Shown here in pieces: positions 34,426-42,791 of a DNA stretch of 64,000 nucleotides. The position numbers were made by a program, and so were the translations under genes. Location: positions 1,178,001 through 1,242,000 of the forward strand of contig NZ_MAYG01000001.1 of NCBI RefSeq assembly GCF_001684965.1. Direction: 5' to 3'. This DNA comes from Chryseobacterium arthrosphaerae. Lineage in GTDB: Bacteria > Bacteroidota > Bacteroidia > Flavobacteriales > Weeksellaceae. A model generated the notes under the pieces. The model ran no database searches and was not told the origin of the DNA. It saw nothing but the letters and a program-made list of their open reading frames with translations. The first letter of the stretch is position 1; every line of letters starts with the position of its first letter.

Positions 34426-35478
34426 CTATGCATCATTCAGTTTTCTGTAAAAGCTGATCGCTTCAAGGATGTTTTTCTGACTGCACTGGTGATCATAATT
34501 GCATGATCCCACTTCGGTAAGAAGAGAAAAATTGATCTTGCTGTCGGCATTTTTCTTATCATTCAATAATAAGGCTGTAATATCTTCATCTTTGAAATCG
34601 CTGATGTCCAGATAAGGATAGTATCTCTGAATATTTTCAATAATCATTTTTGCATCTTCCTCAGAAATAAGATTCTCAAGGTAAGCAAGGTGAGCTTCTG
34701 TAATCATTCCCATCGCAACGGCCTCTCCATGAAGGATTGGATTTTCCTGCTGCAGGCATAAGCTTTCCACTGCATGGCCTATGGTATGACCAAAGTTCAG
34801 CGTTTTCCTGATATTGCTTTCATGGAAATCTTTCTCCACCACATCCTGTTTGATGTTCATTGAGGTCTGGATGTGAGGAATTACCGTTTCCACTTCAAGT
34901 TTATGGATCTGGATCAACTGGTCCCAATGGTTTTTATCAGCAATTAATCCGTGTTTCAGCATTTCGGCAAATCCGCTTCTTAATTCCTTAAATGGTAAGG
35001 TTTCTAAAAATTTAGGATTGATAAAGATCTGTTCCGGGAATGCAAAAGTTCCTACCATATTTTTATAATGCATCAGGTCAATTCCTGTTTTACCTCCTAT
35101 GGAAGCATCACACATTGATAACAGAGTGGTAGGGATATTGATAAACTTTATTCCTCTTTTATAGGTAGACGCTACAAAACCTCCCATATCCGTAATCACA
35201 CCGCCGCCAAGGTTGATGACCAGTGCTTTTCTGTCTGCCTGCATTTCCGTAAGAATTTCCCAAAGTTGATTGGCGGTCTGAATATTTTTCATTTCTTCGC
35301 CGGCCTCAATTTCCAGGATTTCGAATCCGAGGTCTGTTTCCATATTCCCTAAAAGAACAGGAAGGCAGTATTCATGCGTGTTTTCATCCACCAAAATAAA
35401 AATTTTGCTGAATTTTTTATCGTGAAGAAACTCGTTGAGCTGTGAGAAATTATCGTTTAATACTGTTATCATCTTCAA
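34426..35478 (-). CDS. aroB: 3-dehydroquinate synthase
   Basis: Second step of the shikimate pathway, DAHP to 3-dehydroquinate, NAD and divalent-metal dependent. The 350-aa protein shows NLGGGVITDMGGFVASTYKRG (NAD-binding), FINIPTTLLSMCDASIGGKTGID, and the metal ligands in KTLNFGHTIGHAVES and HGEAVAMGM. A second ATG (35472) two codons in is an equally good start. It is divergent from the pseudouridine synthase gene at 35575. No fusion or truncation. Confidence 0.96.
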   Translation of the reverse strand: MKMITVLNDNFSQLNEFLHDKKFSKIFILVDENTHEYCLPVLLGNMETDLGFEILEIEAGEEMKNIQTANQLWEILTEMQADRKALVINLGGGVITDMGGFVASTYKRGIKFINIPTTLLSMCDASIGGKTGIDLMHYKNMVGTFAFPEQIFINPKFLETLPFKELRSGFAEMLKHGLIADKNHWDQLIQIHKLEVETVIPHIQTSMNIKQDVVEKDFHESNIRKTLNFGHTIGHAVESLCLQQENPILHGEAVAMGMITEAHLAYLENLISEEDAKMIIENIQRYYPYLDISDFKDEDITALLLNDKKNADSKINFSLLTEVGSCNYDHQCSQKNILEAISFYRKLNDA

Positions 35479-35552
35479 TAATATGTCGTGTTAAAAAAGT
35501 AAACTATAGTGCAAAGTTATGATTCTTAATTTTTAACTCGTAACTAAATTAC

Positions 35553-35560
35553 TATCTTTG
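35553..35560 (+). promoter_or_regulatory. -7 promoter box for the pseudouridine synthase
   Basis: TATCTTTG matches TAnnTTTG; the ATG at 35575 lies 15 bp downstream, so the leader is very short (about 8 nt). Confidence 0.6.
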
Positions 35561-35574
35561 CAGAAATTTTTAGA

Positions 35575-36753
35575 ATGAGCAGAGATAATAATAATTCAGA
35601 CAGACCAAAGAGACCAAGAATTTCAACCAAGAAAAGTTCTGATGATTCTCGTGCTTCCAGATCTGGAAATTCTTCAGGATCAAAACCTTTTAAGAAACCT
35701 TTCTCTAAAGACGGTGGAAGAAAAGGACCCGAGCATACGGGATCCAACTCCAAATTTGAAAAGAAACCTTTCAAAAGAAATACAGACAGCTTCGACAGCT
35801 CCAATGAAGATTTTGGTTCAAAATCTGAAAAAAGACCATACATCACGAATAAAAGTGAGAGCTATGAGAAAAAATCTTTCGGGAAACCTAAAAGAGGCGG
35901 AAGAAGTTTCGATACAAGAGATAAGTACGAAAGAGGCAGCCTGAAATACGGAAGAAGACCATCCAATGGTGAGGAAAGAGACGACAGGGCAAAATCTTTT
36001 GTACAGAAGAGAAGACTGAGTAAAATTGAGAAAGACGTTCATAAAGACAGCATCCGTCTTAATAAGTATATTGCCAATTCCGGTATCTGCAGCAGAAGAG
36101 AAGCTGATGAGCTGATCACCCAGGGACTTGTGGAAGTGAACGGAAAAGTAGTAACTGAGATGGGATATCAGGTACAGAAAACAGATAGAGTAGTATTTGA
36201 CGGACAAAGCATTACTCCTGAAAAACCTGTTTACGTACTTCTGAATAAGCCAAAAGGTTATATTTCCACAACCAAAGACGATAAAGCAAGAAAAACGGTA
36301 ATGGATCTTGTAGCGAATGCTTCTCCATACAGACTTTTCCCGGTGGGAAGATTAGACCGTTCTACTACAGGTGTGATCTTATTAACCAATGACGGACACA
36401 TGACAAAAAAACTGACGCATCCTTCCTTTGATGCCAAAAAGATTTATCATGTGACTTTGGATAAAAAGCTTACCGGCGAAGATCTGCGTCTTATTGCCGA
36501 AGGAATCAGACTTGATGAAGGGGTAGCTGTTGTTGACCAGATTTCTTATATCGAAGGAAAACCAAAGAATGAGATCGGCATTGAAATCCATATCGGATGG
36601 AACCGTGTGATCAGAAGAATATTCCAAAGACTAGGCTATGAAGTGGAATCTTTAGACAGGGTAATGTTTGCCGGATTAACGAAGAAAAACATCAAGAGAG
36701 GACACTGGAGAATCCTTACGGAACTGGAAGTGAATAACCTTAAAATGCTTTAA
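35575..36753 (+). CDS. Pseudouridine synthase with long basic/disordered N-terminus
   Basis: A 392-aa RsuA/RluB-type enzyme that makes pseudouridine in rRNA. Residues about 1-155 are low-complexity and rich in K, R, S, G and N, with KPF-like and phenylalanine repeats: a probable RNA-binding tail. An S4 domain follows (about 159-205, RLNKYIANSGICSRREADELI), then the catalytic domain with VGRLDRSTTG and catalytic D261. The C-terminal motif (EVESLDRVMFAGL) is typical. The catalytic domain resembles RluB/RsuA; the exact target uridine cannot be read. Single gene with a terminator at 36812. Confidence 0.93.
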   Translation: MSRDNNNSDRPKRPRISTKKSSDDSRASRSGNSSGSKPFKKPFSKDGGRKGPEHTGSNSKFEKKPFKRNTDSFDSSNEDFGSKSEKRPYITNKSESYEKKSFGKPKRGGRSFDTRDKYERGSLKYGRRPSNGEERDDRAKSFVQKRRLSKIEKDVHKDSIRLNKYIANSGICSRREADELITQGLVEVNGKVVTEMGYQVQKTDRVVFDGQSITPEKPVYVLLNKPKGYISTTKDDKARKTVMDLVANASPYRLFPVGRLDRSTTGVILLTNDGHMTKKLTHPSFDAKKIYHVTLDKKLTGEDLRLIAEGIRLDEGVAVVDQISYIEGKPKNEIGIEIHIGWNRVIRRIFQRLGYEVESLDRVMFAGLTKKNIKRGHWRILTELEVNNLKML

Positions 36754-36811
36754 GATACCAATGAGTGATGAATTCTAAATTCAGATCTCTTTGATCATCA
36801 TTTTAAGTTGA

Positions 36812-36852
36812 AAAAATAAAAGCGCAGAAATTTATCTGCGCTTTTTATTTTT
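36812..36852. terminator. Bidirectional terminator between converging genes
   Basis: AAAAATAAAAGCGCAGA and TCTGCGCTTTTTATTTTT form a stem around AATTTA, with A- and T-runs on both sides. It lies between the rightward pseudouridine synthase and the leftward pncA genes. Confidence 0.85.
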
Positions 36853-36873
36853 GATGTATTATATAATACTATT

Positions 36874-37479
36874 TTATCCAAGTACGGTTACTCCTTTTTC
36901 AATCATTTCATAGATTGCATCCCGACCATTGTCCGGTTTCACATTTACCGCACGGGTTCCGTTGAAGTGCAGGCAGGTAACATATCCGTTGGCAACAGCA
37001 TCCAAAGCCGTAAATTTCACGCAATAATCCATTGCCAATCCTACGATCTCAACCAACTGAATATCGTGGTACTTCAGGAAATCATCCAGACCTGTTTTCA
37101 TAAAATGGTTATTATCCTGGAAACCGCTGTAGCTGTCGATTTCAATATTTTTTCCTTTTTGTATAATGTGAGTTACTTTATCCTGATTCAGATCCTTATG
37201 GAATTCTGCCCCGAAAGTTCCCTGGATGCAGTGATCCGGCCACATAAACTGGGGAACACCATTAAGGATAATACTTTCTCCGACGTTTCTCCCGTTATTG
37301 CTTGCGAAACTTTTGTGTCCGGCAGGATGCCAGTCTTGTGTAAGAACTACCTGATCATACGCATTTTCCTCCATCAGGACATTGATGTATGGAATAATTT
37401 CATTCGCTCCCGGTACTGCAAGGGCTCCGCCTTCACAAAAATCATTCTGTACATCGACTACTATTAACGCTTTTTTCAT
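36874..37479 (-). CDS. pncA: Nicotinamidase
   Basis: A 201-aa isochorismatase-fold enzyme, converting nicotinamide to nicotinate for NAD salvage. Catalytic triad D9 (VVDVQNDF), K108 (IIQKGK) and C153 (MDYCVKFTAL) is present, as are metal ligands D49, H51 (TQDWHP) and H55/H83. A longer frame starts at 37506 but adds nine residues that are not typical; the ATG at 37479 gives MKKALIVVDVQNDF, the usual start. The promoter region has a diverged copy upstream of the bacillithiol-type operon at 38959-39068. Confidence 0.94.
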   Translation of the reverse strand: MKKALIVVDVQNDFCEGGALAVPGANEIIPYINVLMEENAYDQVVLTQDWHPAGHKSFASNNGRNVGESIILNGVPQFMWPDHCIQGTFGAEFHKDLNQDKVTHIIQKGKNIEIDSYSGFQDNNHFMKTGLDDFLKYHDIQLVEIVGLAMDYCVKFTALDAVANGYVTCLHFNGTRAVNVKPDNGRDAIYEMIEKGVTVLG

Positions 37480-37568
37480 ATTTTGATTTCTCGAATTTTT
37501 GATCAATTTACGAAACTAAACCGCAAAAATTTGTCCAAACCGGAATTATCGGACAAATCGGCAAGAAA
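37461..37568. repeat. Duplicated pncA 5' region, copy 1
   Basis: The start of pncA and about 90 bp upstream resemble 38960-39068 on the same strand: both contain a start-codon region CTTTYTTCAT, CGAATTTTTGATNAATTTAC, TTGTCC and ATCGGACAAATCGGCAA. TTGTCC and GGACAA form an inverted repeat with 14 bp between the halves, possibly an operator or promoter element. Confidence 0.7.
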
Positions 37569-37711
37569 AAAGTGAGCAGACCGGTCGCGGAAAGTAAATA
37601 ATGATCCTTATTTTAATGGTATTTACGGGAATAACATTCATTGTATCAGTAAAAGCAGCTTGCTGCTTCTTTCCTTCGTATTTAAGCCTTTTACACCAAA
37701 TCTCAATAGCG

Positions 37712-37719
37712 TATCTTTG
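37712..37719 (+). promoter_or_regulatory. -7 promoter box for the DEAD-box helicase
   Basis: TATCTTTG matches TAnnTTTG, 19 bp before the ATG at 37739. Confidence 0.6.
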
Positions 37720-37738
37720 CCGTAAATAAATAATTTTT

Positions 37739-38881
37739 ATGTCATTTGAGTCTTTAGGATTATCACCCAATATTATTCGTTCTGTTAAAAAGTTGGGATA
37801 TTTAAAGCCTTTTCCCATTCAGGAGCAGGCGGTTCCGGTTATTTTGCAGGGAAAGGATCTGATGGGAATAGCAAAGACGGGTTCCGGAAAAACAGCCTGT
37901 TTTGTGATGCCGATTTTAGAAAAACTCCAAAATACTGAGGTAAAAAAAGGCAGAAATGTTCAGGTACTGATATTGGTTCCTACCCGTGAACTGGCAATTC
38001 AGATCGATGAAGTTTTCAGAGCCTTTACTGAAAACCTGAAGCGGGAAGTCCGTACTATGGCTGTTTATGGCGGTGTTTCTATCAATCCGCAGATGAAGGG
38101 TATGTTTGGAGTAGAGGTGCTTATAGCGACTCCTGGCCGTTTACTGGATCTGATTGATCATAATGCACTGAGTATTTCAGGCATTCAGCATCTGGTTATT
38201 GATGAAGCTGACAAAATGTTTCAGTTGGGTTTCGGCGAAGAAATGAACAAACTTTTTGCCATGATGCCTGTGGTAAAGCAGACTACGCTATTTTCAGCGA
38301 CTTTAAATGATAAAGTTTCCGAAATGAAAGAACGTCTTTCTATTGATCCTGTCATTGTTGAGATCAAAAAAGAAGAAGTTGAAATTGATCATATCGAACA
38401 GCTGGCCTATCATGTTTCTCCTGAGAAAAAAGGTCCTTTCTTGCGATACCTGATCAAAGAACAGAATATTGAAAAAGCCCTGATTTTTGTTTCTTCCACA
38501 AGATCTGCAGATAACCTGGTGGAAAAGCTTAAAAAGAATAAAATCAAGGCGGTAGCTATACACAGTCAGAAGTCCCAGGGAGCCCGAAGAAATAATTTAG
38601 AGGAATTTAAAGGAAAAGGAGCCCAGATTCTGGTGGCTACAGACCTGATCGGACGTGGAATTCATATCGAGTCTTTACCGTGTGTGATCAATTATGAACT
38701 GCCACGCTCACCACTGGACTATATTCACAGGATCGGAAGAACAGGCCGTGCTAACGAAAAGGGGACAGCCATTACCATTCTTACAGATGATGAATTACAG
38801 CATTTCAGAGTGATTCAGAAGAAAATGGGCAGAAAAGTAACCTTACAGAGAACAGAAGATATTAATCTGCATGGTTATTAA
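37739..38881 (+). CDS. DEAD-box RNA helicase
   Basis: A 380-aa two-RecA-domain helicase without a C-terminal extension. Motifs in order: Q motif (FPIQEQAVP, about 25-33), Walker A A45-K-T-G-S-G-K-T, PTRELAIQ, GG, TPGRLLDLI, D155-E-A-D (VIDEADKM), SATLND, FVSSTRSAD, ATDLIGRGIHIE and HRIGRTGRA. It is ATP-dependent and RNA-remodelling; ribosome assembly or cold-shock roles are usual in this family but the target is not set by sequence. It stands alone with its own promoter box, and a weak hairpin follows its stop. Confidence 0.94.
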   Translation: MSFESLGLSPNIIRSVKKLGYLKPFPIQEQAVPVILQGKDLMGIAKTGSGKTACFVMPILEKLQNTEVKKGRNVQVLILVPTRELAIQIDEVFRAFTENLKREVRTMAVYGGVSINPQMKGMFGVEVLIATPGRLLDLIDHNALSISGIQHLVIDEADKMFQLGFGEEMNKLFAMMPVVKQTTLFSATLNDKVSEMKERLSIDPVIVEIKKEEVEIDHIEQLAYHVSPEKKGPFLRYLIKEQNIEKALIFVSSTRSADNLVEKLKKNKIKAVAIHSQKSQGARRNNLEEFKGKGAQILVATDLIGRGIHIESLPCVINYELPRSPLDYIHRIGRTGRANEKGTAITILTDDELQHFRVIQKKMGRKVTLQRTEDINLHGY

Positions 38882-38958
38882 CAGATAAATTGTATTAATA
38901 AAGGCTTCATTTTCATAGAATTGGAGCCTTCATTATTTCATAAAAAGATAATAATAAA

Positions 38959-39068
38959 TACAATTAATACTTTCTTCATTTTAAATTCTTGAATTTTTGA
39001 TAAATTTACACCAACCGTATTTTTGATACATTGTCCGGGAAAAATGAATAATCGGACAAATCGGCAAT
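38959..39068. repeat. Duplicated pncA 5' region, copy 2
   Basis: Similar to 37461-37568, including a decayed copy of the pncA N-terminus read leftward (MKKVLIV, compare MKKALIVVDV in pncA). The TTGTCC ... GGACAA inverted repeat is kept with 17 bp between halves. It now lies directly before the YfiT-like gene at 39093 and may provide its promoter. Confidence 0.65.
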
Positions 39069-39092
39069 AATAAAAAAATAAAAATCTGAACG

Positions 39093-39629
39093 ATGAGTGA
39101 TTTAGAGAAAAAAAAGTTTCCAATAGGGCCCTTTGAAGCTCCGGAAAATATTTGTGATACCACATTGGATGCTTATATCAAAGTGATCAAAGATTTTCCA
39201 GGAAGACTAAAAAATCTCATTGAACATTTTACAGATGATCAGCTGGATACCCCATACAGAGAAGGAGGATGGACGGTAAGACAGCTTGTTAATCATCTTT
39301 CGGACAGCCATATCAACAGCTTTATCCGTTTTAAACTTGCTCTTACGGAAGATAATCCCACAATTAAGCCCTATGACGAAGCCCAATGGGCAGAACTCCA
39401 GGACAGTTTTCATATGCCTGTAAAACCAGCCATGAGAATGCTGAAAGGAACTCACCAGAGATGGGTTACCCTTCTTAAAAGCCTTACGAATAAACAATTT
39501 GAAAGGACGTTTCACCATCCTGAGCATAACAGAAACTATAACCTCAGAGAAAGTCTTGCTTTGTATGCCTGGCATTGTAATCACCATTTCGCCCATATTG
39601 AGAATCTGAAGAAAGAAAAAGGTTGGTAA
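39093..39629 (+). CDS. YfiT-like thiol S-transferase/hydrolase
   Basis: A 178-aa DinB-fold protein of the YfiT/BstA type, metal-dependent bacillithiol S-transferases. H68 (LVNHLSDSH), and H161 and H165 (YAWHCNHHFAHI) match the three metal-binding histidines. It starts KFPIGPFEAPENI, a family hallmark. Bacillithiol transferases attach the thiol to electrophiles for detoxification; that substrate role is inferred from family. It is followed in the same operon by DUF1569, YtxJ-like and Crp/Fnr genes, consistent with thiol-redox function. Confidence 0.88.
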   Translation: MSDLEKKKFPIGPFEAPENICDTTLDAYIKVIKDFPGRLKNLIEHFTDDQLDTPYREGGWTVRQLVNHLSDSHINSFIRFKLALTEDNPTIKPYDEAQWAELQDSFHMPVKPAMRMLKGTHQRWVTLLKSLTNKQFERTFHHPEHNRNYNLRESLALYAWHCNHHFAHIENLKKEKGW

Positions 39630-40084
39630 AGAAAAGCCTTAATAATTCTATACATTACAAGGAAATCACAGACAGGATTTCCAGACTGAACGAAAATTCT
39701 CCCGCAAAATGGGGGAAAATGAACGTATGCCAGATGTTTAAGCATTGTGATCTGGTGTTGCAGGTCGCCTTACAGAAGATTGAACTTCCGGAGATTAATT
39801 TCTTTCTGGAGACCATAGGAATCGTTACAAAACTGGAAATGTATGTCTTCAATAACGGAATTCCGAGAAACATGCCTACTTTTCAAAAACTAATCGTTAA
39901 TTTTGAGTGTGATTTTGATGAATCAAAAACCAATCTGCTGAAGACGCTGGAGGAGTTTAGGGCTGCCTGTCATAACGGAAAACTGCCTAACCGCCACAGA
40001 TTATTCGGAAACATGACTGAAAAAGACTGGGAATTTTTAGAATATAAACATCTTGATCATCATTTAAAACAGTTTAGTGTATGA
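39623..40084 (+). CDS. DUF1569 family protein
   Basis: A 153-aa DinB-like alpha-helical protein matching DUF1569: SPAKWGKMNVCQMFKHCDLVLQ, FKGNMTEKDW-like (LFGNMTEKDWEFLEYKHLDHHLKQF), with conserved histidines H40ish and HLDHHLKQF at the end, possibly metal-binding. The start codon is TTG at 39623, overlapping the end of the YfiT-like gene; the next ATG is within the domain (residue 33) and would truncate it, so TTG is chosen. Overlap implies translational coupling. It also overlaps YtxJ (ATG at 40081). Confidence 0.82.
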   Translation: MVKKSLNNSIHYKEITDRISRLNENSPAKWGKMNVCQMFKHCDLVLQVALQKIELPEINFFLETIGIVTKLEMYVFNNGIPRNMPTFQKLIVNFECDFDESKTNLLKTLEEFRAACHNGKLPNRHRLFGNMTEKDWEFLEYKHLDHHLKQFSV

Positions 40085-40461
40085 GTTTTTTTGATAAAAT
40101 ATTCGGTGGAAAAAGTGAATCCCCTGATCAAAAACCGTTTTGGAAAAAAATAGAATCTGAAGAAGATCTAGCCAGAGCCATTGAAGATTCGCACCATCAT
40201 AAAATAGCCGTATTTAAGCATTCTACAAGTTGCTTTATCAGCAGAACGGTATTGAAGAATTTTGAAAAGGAAGTGGAGCATTCAGAACAGCCTGTAGCAT
40301 TGTACTACCTTGATCTGTTGGCTTACAGACCTATTTCCAATAAAATTGCTGAAGATTTCGGGATCAGACATGAAAGCCCGCAATTGATTGTTATAGAGAA
40401 CGGAAAGCCCGTCAACAGCGCTTCACATCAGGACATTTCTTTAAGCCAGATCGTATCATGA
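40081..40461 (+). CDS. ytxJ: YtxJ-like monothiol bacilliredoxin
   Basis: A 126-aa thioredoxin-fold protein of the YtxJ family, proposed to remove bacillithiol from protein cysteines. The active-site cysteine is C51 in HSTSCFIS; many members have TCPIS there, so the site carries a substitution of the residue after cysteine. The fold is seen as VALYYLDLLAYRPISNKIAEDF and the cis-proline region HESPQLIVIENG. It overlaps its neighbours on both sides (ATG at 40081, and the Crp/Fnr ATG at 40458), so it is part of the same operon. Confidence 0.88.
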   Translation: MSFFDKIFGGKSESPDQKPFWKKIESEEDLARAIEDSHHHKIAVFKHSTSCFISRTVLKNFEKEVEHSEQPVALYYLDLLAYRPISNKIAEDFGIRHESPQLIVIENGKPVNSASHQDISLSQIVS

Positions 40462-41054
40462 AGAATATCAATAATTATTTAGCCAAAGTTTTAAACGTTC
40501 CGCTTCAGAATGTCAACACATGCAGCTTGCATTATGAAGTAAAAAAGATTCCTAAAAATCAGTTTCTTTTACAGTATGGTGAAATCTGCAGGCATATATT
40601 CTTTGTAGAAAAAGGGCTTTTAAAAATGTATTCGATAGACAAGAACGGGAAAGAGCATATCATACAGTTTGCTCCTGAGAGCTGGCTGATCTCTGACCGT
40701 AGCAGCCTTTACTTCAATGAGAAATCGATTTACTATATAGAAGCCGTTGAGGATTCAGAAGTTCTGTTTCTGCACCCTGATTTCTTCAACAAGCTGGTAG
40801 AGCAGTTTCCGAACAGTATAGAAAGAAGTGATTTCCTGCTTCAGAAGCACATCAGAAGTCTTCAGAACAGGATCAATTCCTTATTGGGAGAAACCGCAGA
40901 GGAAAGGTATATGAAATTCATTAAAATGTACCCGGATCTGCTGCTGAGAGTTCCGCAATGGATGATTGCTTCTTATCTGGGAATTACTCCCGAAAGTTTA
41001 AGCCGTGTAAGAAAAGAGCTGGCAAGGAAAAATTTCGTTCCGGACAATAAGTAG
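40458..41054 (+). CDS. Crp/Fnr family transcriptional regulator
   Basis: A 198-aa regulator with a cyclic-nucleotide-binding-fold domain (about 30-120, LQYGEICRHIFFVEKGLLKMYSI) and a Crp-type helix-turn-helix (about 160-190, QWMIASYLGITPESLSRVRKEL). No iron-sulfur cysteine cluster is visible. It overlaps ytxJ by 4 bp, so it is likely co-transcribed with the thiol-redox genes and may sense a redox or small-molecule signal. No binding site can be assigned to it. It is unlikely to be the regulator of the ATGAC-N4-GTCAT sites, which surround a different Crp/Fnr gene. Confidence 0.88.
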   Translation: MKNINNYLAKVLNVPLQNVNTCSLHYEVKKIPKNQFLLQYGEICRHIFFVEKGLLKMYSIDKNGKEHIIQFAPESWLISDRSSLYFNEKSIYYIEAVEDSEVLFLHPDFFNKLVEQFPNSIERSDFLLQKHIRSLQNRINSLLGETAEERYMKFIKMYPDLLLRVPQWMIASYLGITPESLSRVRKELARKNFVPDNK

Positions 41055-41074
41055 ATAGTACTGAATATAATATA

Positions 41075-41161
41075 AGGCTGGAAGATGGAAGAAGGGGGAC
41101 TGGAAGTTACTATGGTAAAAAATAGTAGTTTTTGTCTCTGTAATTTTTCATCTTCCGGCCT
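41075..41161 (+). other. Long-range inverted repeat after the Crp/Fnr gene
   Basis: AGGCTGGAAGATG (41075-41087) and CATCTTCCGGCCT (41149-41161) are complementary with one G-U pair, separated by 61 bp that contain a smaller TACTAT/ATAGTA pair. It may act as a terminator between the rightward Crp/Fnr gene and the leftward MocR gene. Confidence 0.4.
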
Positions 41162-41271
41162 ATTTCTTTTTCCTAATATTAAGATTTAAAGTTATATTGA
41201 TACACTGAGGATTCTCTTCTGTCTTTAATAACTTCTATCTTCAGGCTCGCATCTTATTTTCTTGAAACCAC

Positions 41272-42696
41272 CTATGATGTTCTATAAATCTTTCCGGCAA
41301 GCTGTCCCACCTGTCTCAGTTTTGCCTGGGTTTCTTCTGACCATGGCAGGCCTATACACAGCCGCATACAGTTTTCAAACTGTTTCTGGAAGGTAAACAT
41401 TCTTCCGGGAGCTATACTTATATTCTGCTTGATGGCCAGGTCATAAAGCTCTGTAGTCCTGATCTTTTTATCGAATTCCACCCAAAGCGAAAGTCCGCCC
41501 TGCGGGCGGCTGGTTTTGGTGCCGGGAGGAAATGATTCCGCAATGGTTTGTACATAGTTCTGATAATTACTCTGGAGTGTTTTGCGAAGTTGCTGAAGGT
41601 GTTTTTCATACTTCCCGGATTTCAGAAAATTGGCCACGGCTTCATTGACAATAGAAATAGAGGATGTGGAATGAAGGAGCTTAAGTTTCATAATCTTATC
41701 TTTATACTTTCCCGGAGCAATCCAGCCCACACGGTAACCGGGGGCCAGTGTTTTGGATATAGAGCTGCAGTAAAGCACATTTCCGTCCTTGTCAAAAGAT
41801 TTGCAGCATTTGGGCCGGGATGATCCGAAATAAAGATCACCATATACATCATCTTCAATCAACGGAATATTGTTTTCCGATAATATGGTAACGATTTCTT
41901 TTTTGTTGGCATCAGGCATACAGCTTCCAAGAGGAGAATTGAAATTGGGAATTAAAAGACACAGGTCGATTTTAGGAATCAGTTTTTTCAAAGCTTCAAT
42001 TTCTATTCCTGTAGTAGGATGGGTAGGAAGCTCCAGAACCTTTAATCCTAATCCGTTAGCCAGCTGCAGGATTCCGGGATAGCATGGACTTTCTATAGCA
42101 ATGGTATCGCCTGGCTTTCCCAGTGCCATTAGGCAGAAAGACAGTGCGTTCATTCCTCCGTTGGTAGTAACCAAATCCTGCTCTTTGAGATTTCCTCCCC
42201 ATTGAAGAGAGCGTACGGCGATCATCCTTCTGAGCTTGAGATTGCCCTGAAGCTCTTCATATTCAGTTCCACCTTCTTTCAGCTCCCGGATGGCGTTCAC
42301 GATTTCTTTTTTGAGTTTGGCCTGGGGAAGCAGATCCCCGGAGGGAATTCCGATTGAAAAAAAAGTGAGATCCTTCTTTCCCATATTTTCATATACTTTA
42401 CTGATCAGCTCATCCGGCTCGTCGTTATTGGCAATCAGAGATGGGCGGCTTACCTCCGGCAAAGGCAGCTTTACAGACATCAGCTTGCTCACGAAATACC
42501 CTGACTGGGGTTTAGACTCTACTAAAGACAGGGATTCCAGTTCCAGGAAGACCCGTTTGGCTGTATTCATACTTACCTGGTGTTCCTGGCATAGCATTCT
42601 TACGGAGGGGAGCTTGTCGCCGGCCTTCAAAACGCCGTTTCTGATCTGGTCTGCAATTCCGTCTGCAATTTCGGTATATAAAAATTCTTTACTCAT
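41272..42696 (-). CDS. MocR-type GntR/aminotransferase regulator
   Basis: A 474-aa protein: an N-terminal GntR winged helix (about 1-70, GDKLPSVRMLCQEHQVSMNTAKRVFLELE) and a fold-I aminotransferase domain (about 105-470) with NGGMNALSF, the aspartate/tyrosine sites (EDDVYGDLYF) and the PLP lysine K315 (SSISKTLAPGYRVGW). MocR regulators use a PLP-bound amine or amino acid as ligand. It is divergent from the DMT transporter at 42792 and so probably regulates it. Upstream there are two ACTGTG repeats 30 bp apart. Confidence 0.92.
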   Translation of the reverse strand: MSKEFLYTEIADGIADQIRNGVLKAGDKLPSVRMLCQEHQVSMNTAKRVFLELESLSLVESKPQSGYFVSKLMSVKLPLPEVSRPSLIANNDEPDELISKVYENMGKKDLTFFSIGIPSGDLLPQAKLKKEIVNAIRELKEGGTEYEELQGNLKLRRMIAVRSLQWGGNLKEQDLVTTNGGMNALSFCLMALGKPGDTIAIESPCYPGILQLANGLGLKVLELPTHPTTGIEIEALKKLIPKIDLCLLIPNFNSPLGSCMPDANKKEIVTILSENNIPLIEDDVYGDLYFGSSRPKCCKSFDKDGNVLYCSSISKTLAPGYRVGWIAPGKYKDKIMKLKLLHSTSSISIVNEAVANFLKSGKYEKHLQQLRKTLQSNYQNYVQTIAESFPPGTKTSRPQGGLSLWVEFDKKIRTTELYDLAIKQNISIAPGRMFTFQKQFENCMRLCIGLPWSEETQAKLRQVGQLAGKIYRTS

Positions 42697-42704
42697 AAAA
42701 TTAA

Positions 42705-42767
42705 ACTGTGCTCATGCAAATATACAAAACTGATACTGTGTTTATTTGTTTTTCCTTTCTAATTTTG
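42705..42767. promoter_or_regulatory. Divergent promoter region of the MocR/EamA pair
   Basis: ACTGTG occurs at 42705-42710 and 42735-42740, exactly 30 bp apart in the same orientation; TATATTTG on the minus strand (42717-42724) lies between them (MocR -7 box), and TAATTTTG (42760-42767) is the -7 box of the transporter. A MocR dimer on the repeats would cover its own promoter. Confidence 0.55.
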
Positions 42768-42791
42768 AACCATTCAATTAAAGCTTAAAAA

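Noticed and set aside
35544..35846. Leftward 100-aa reading frame inside the pseudouridine synthase N-terminus
   Set aside because: It is antisense to a low-complexity basic region, where biased codons leave the opposite strand open; no start signal or family.
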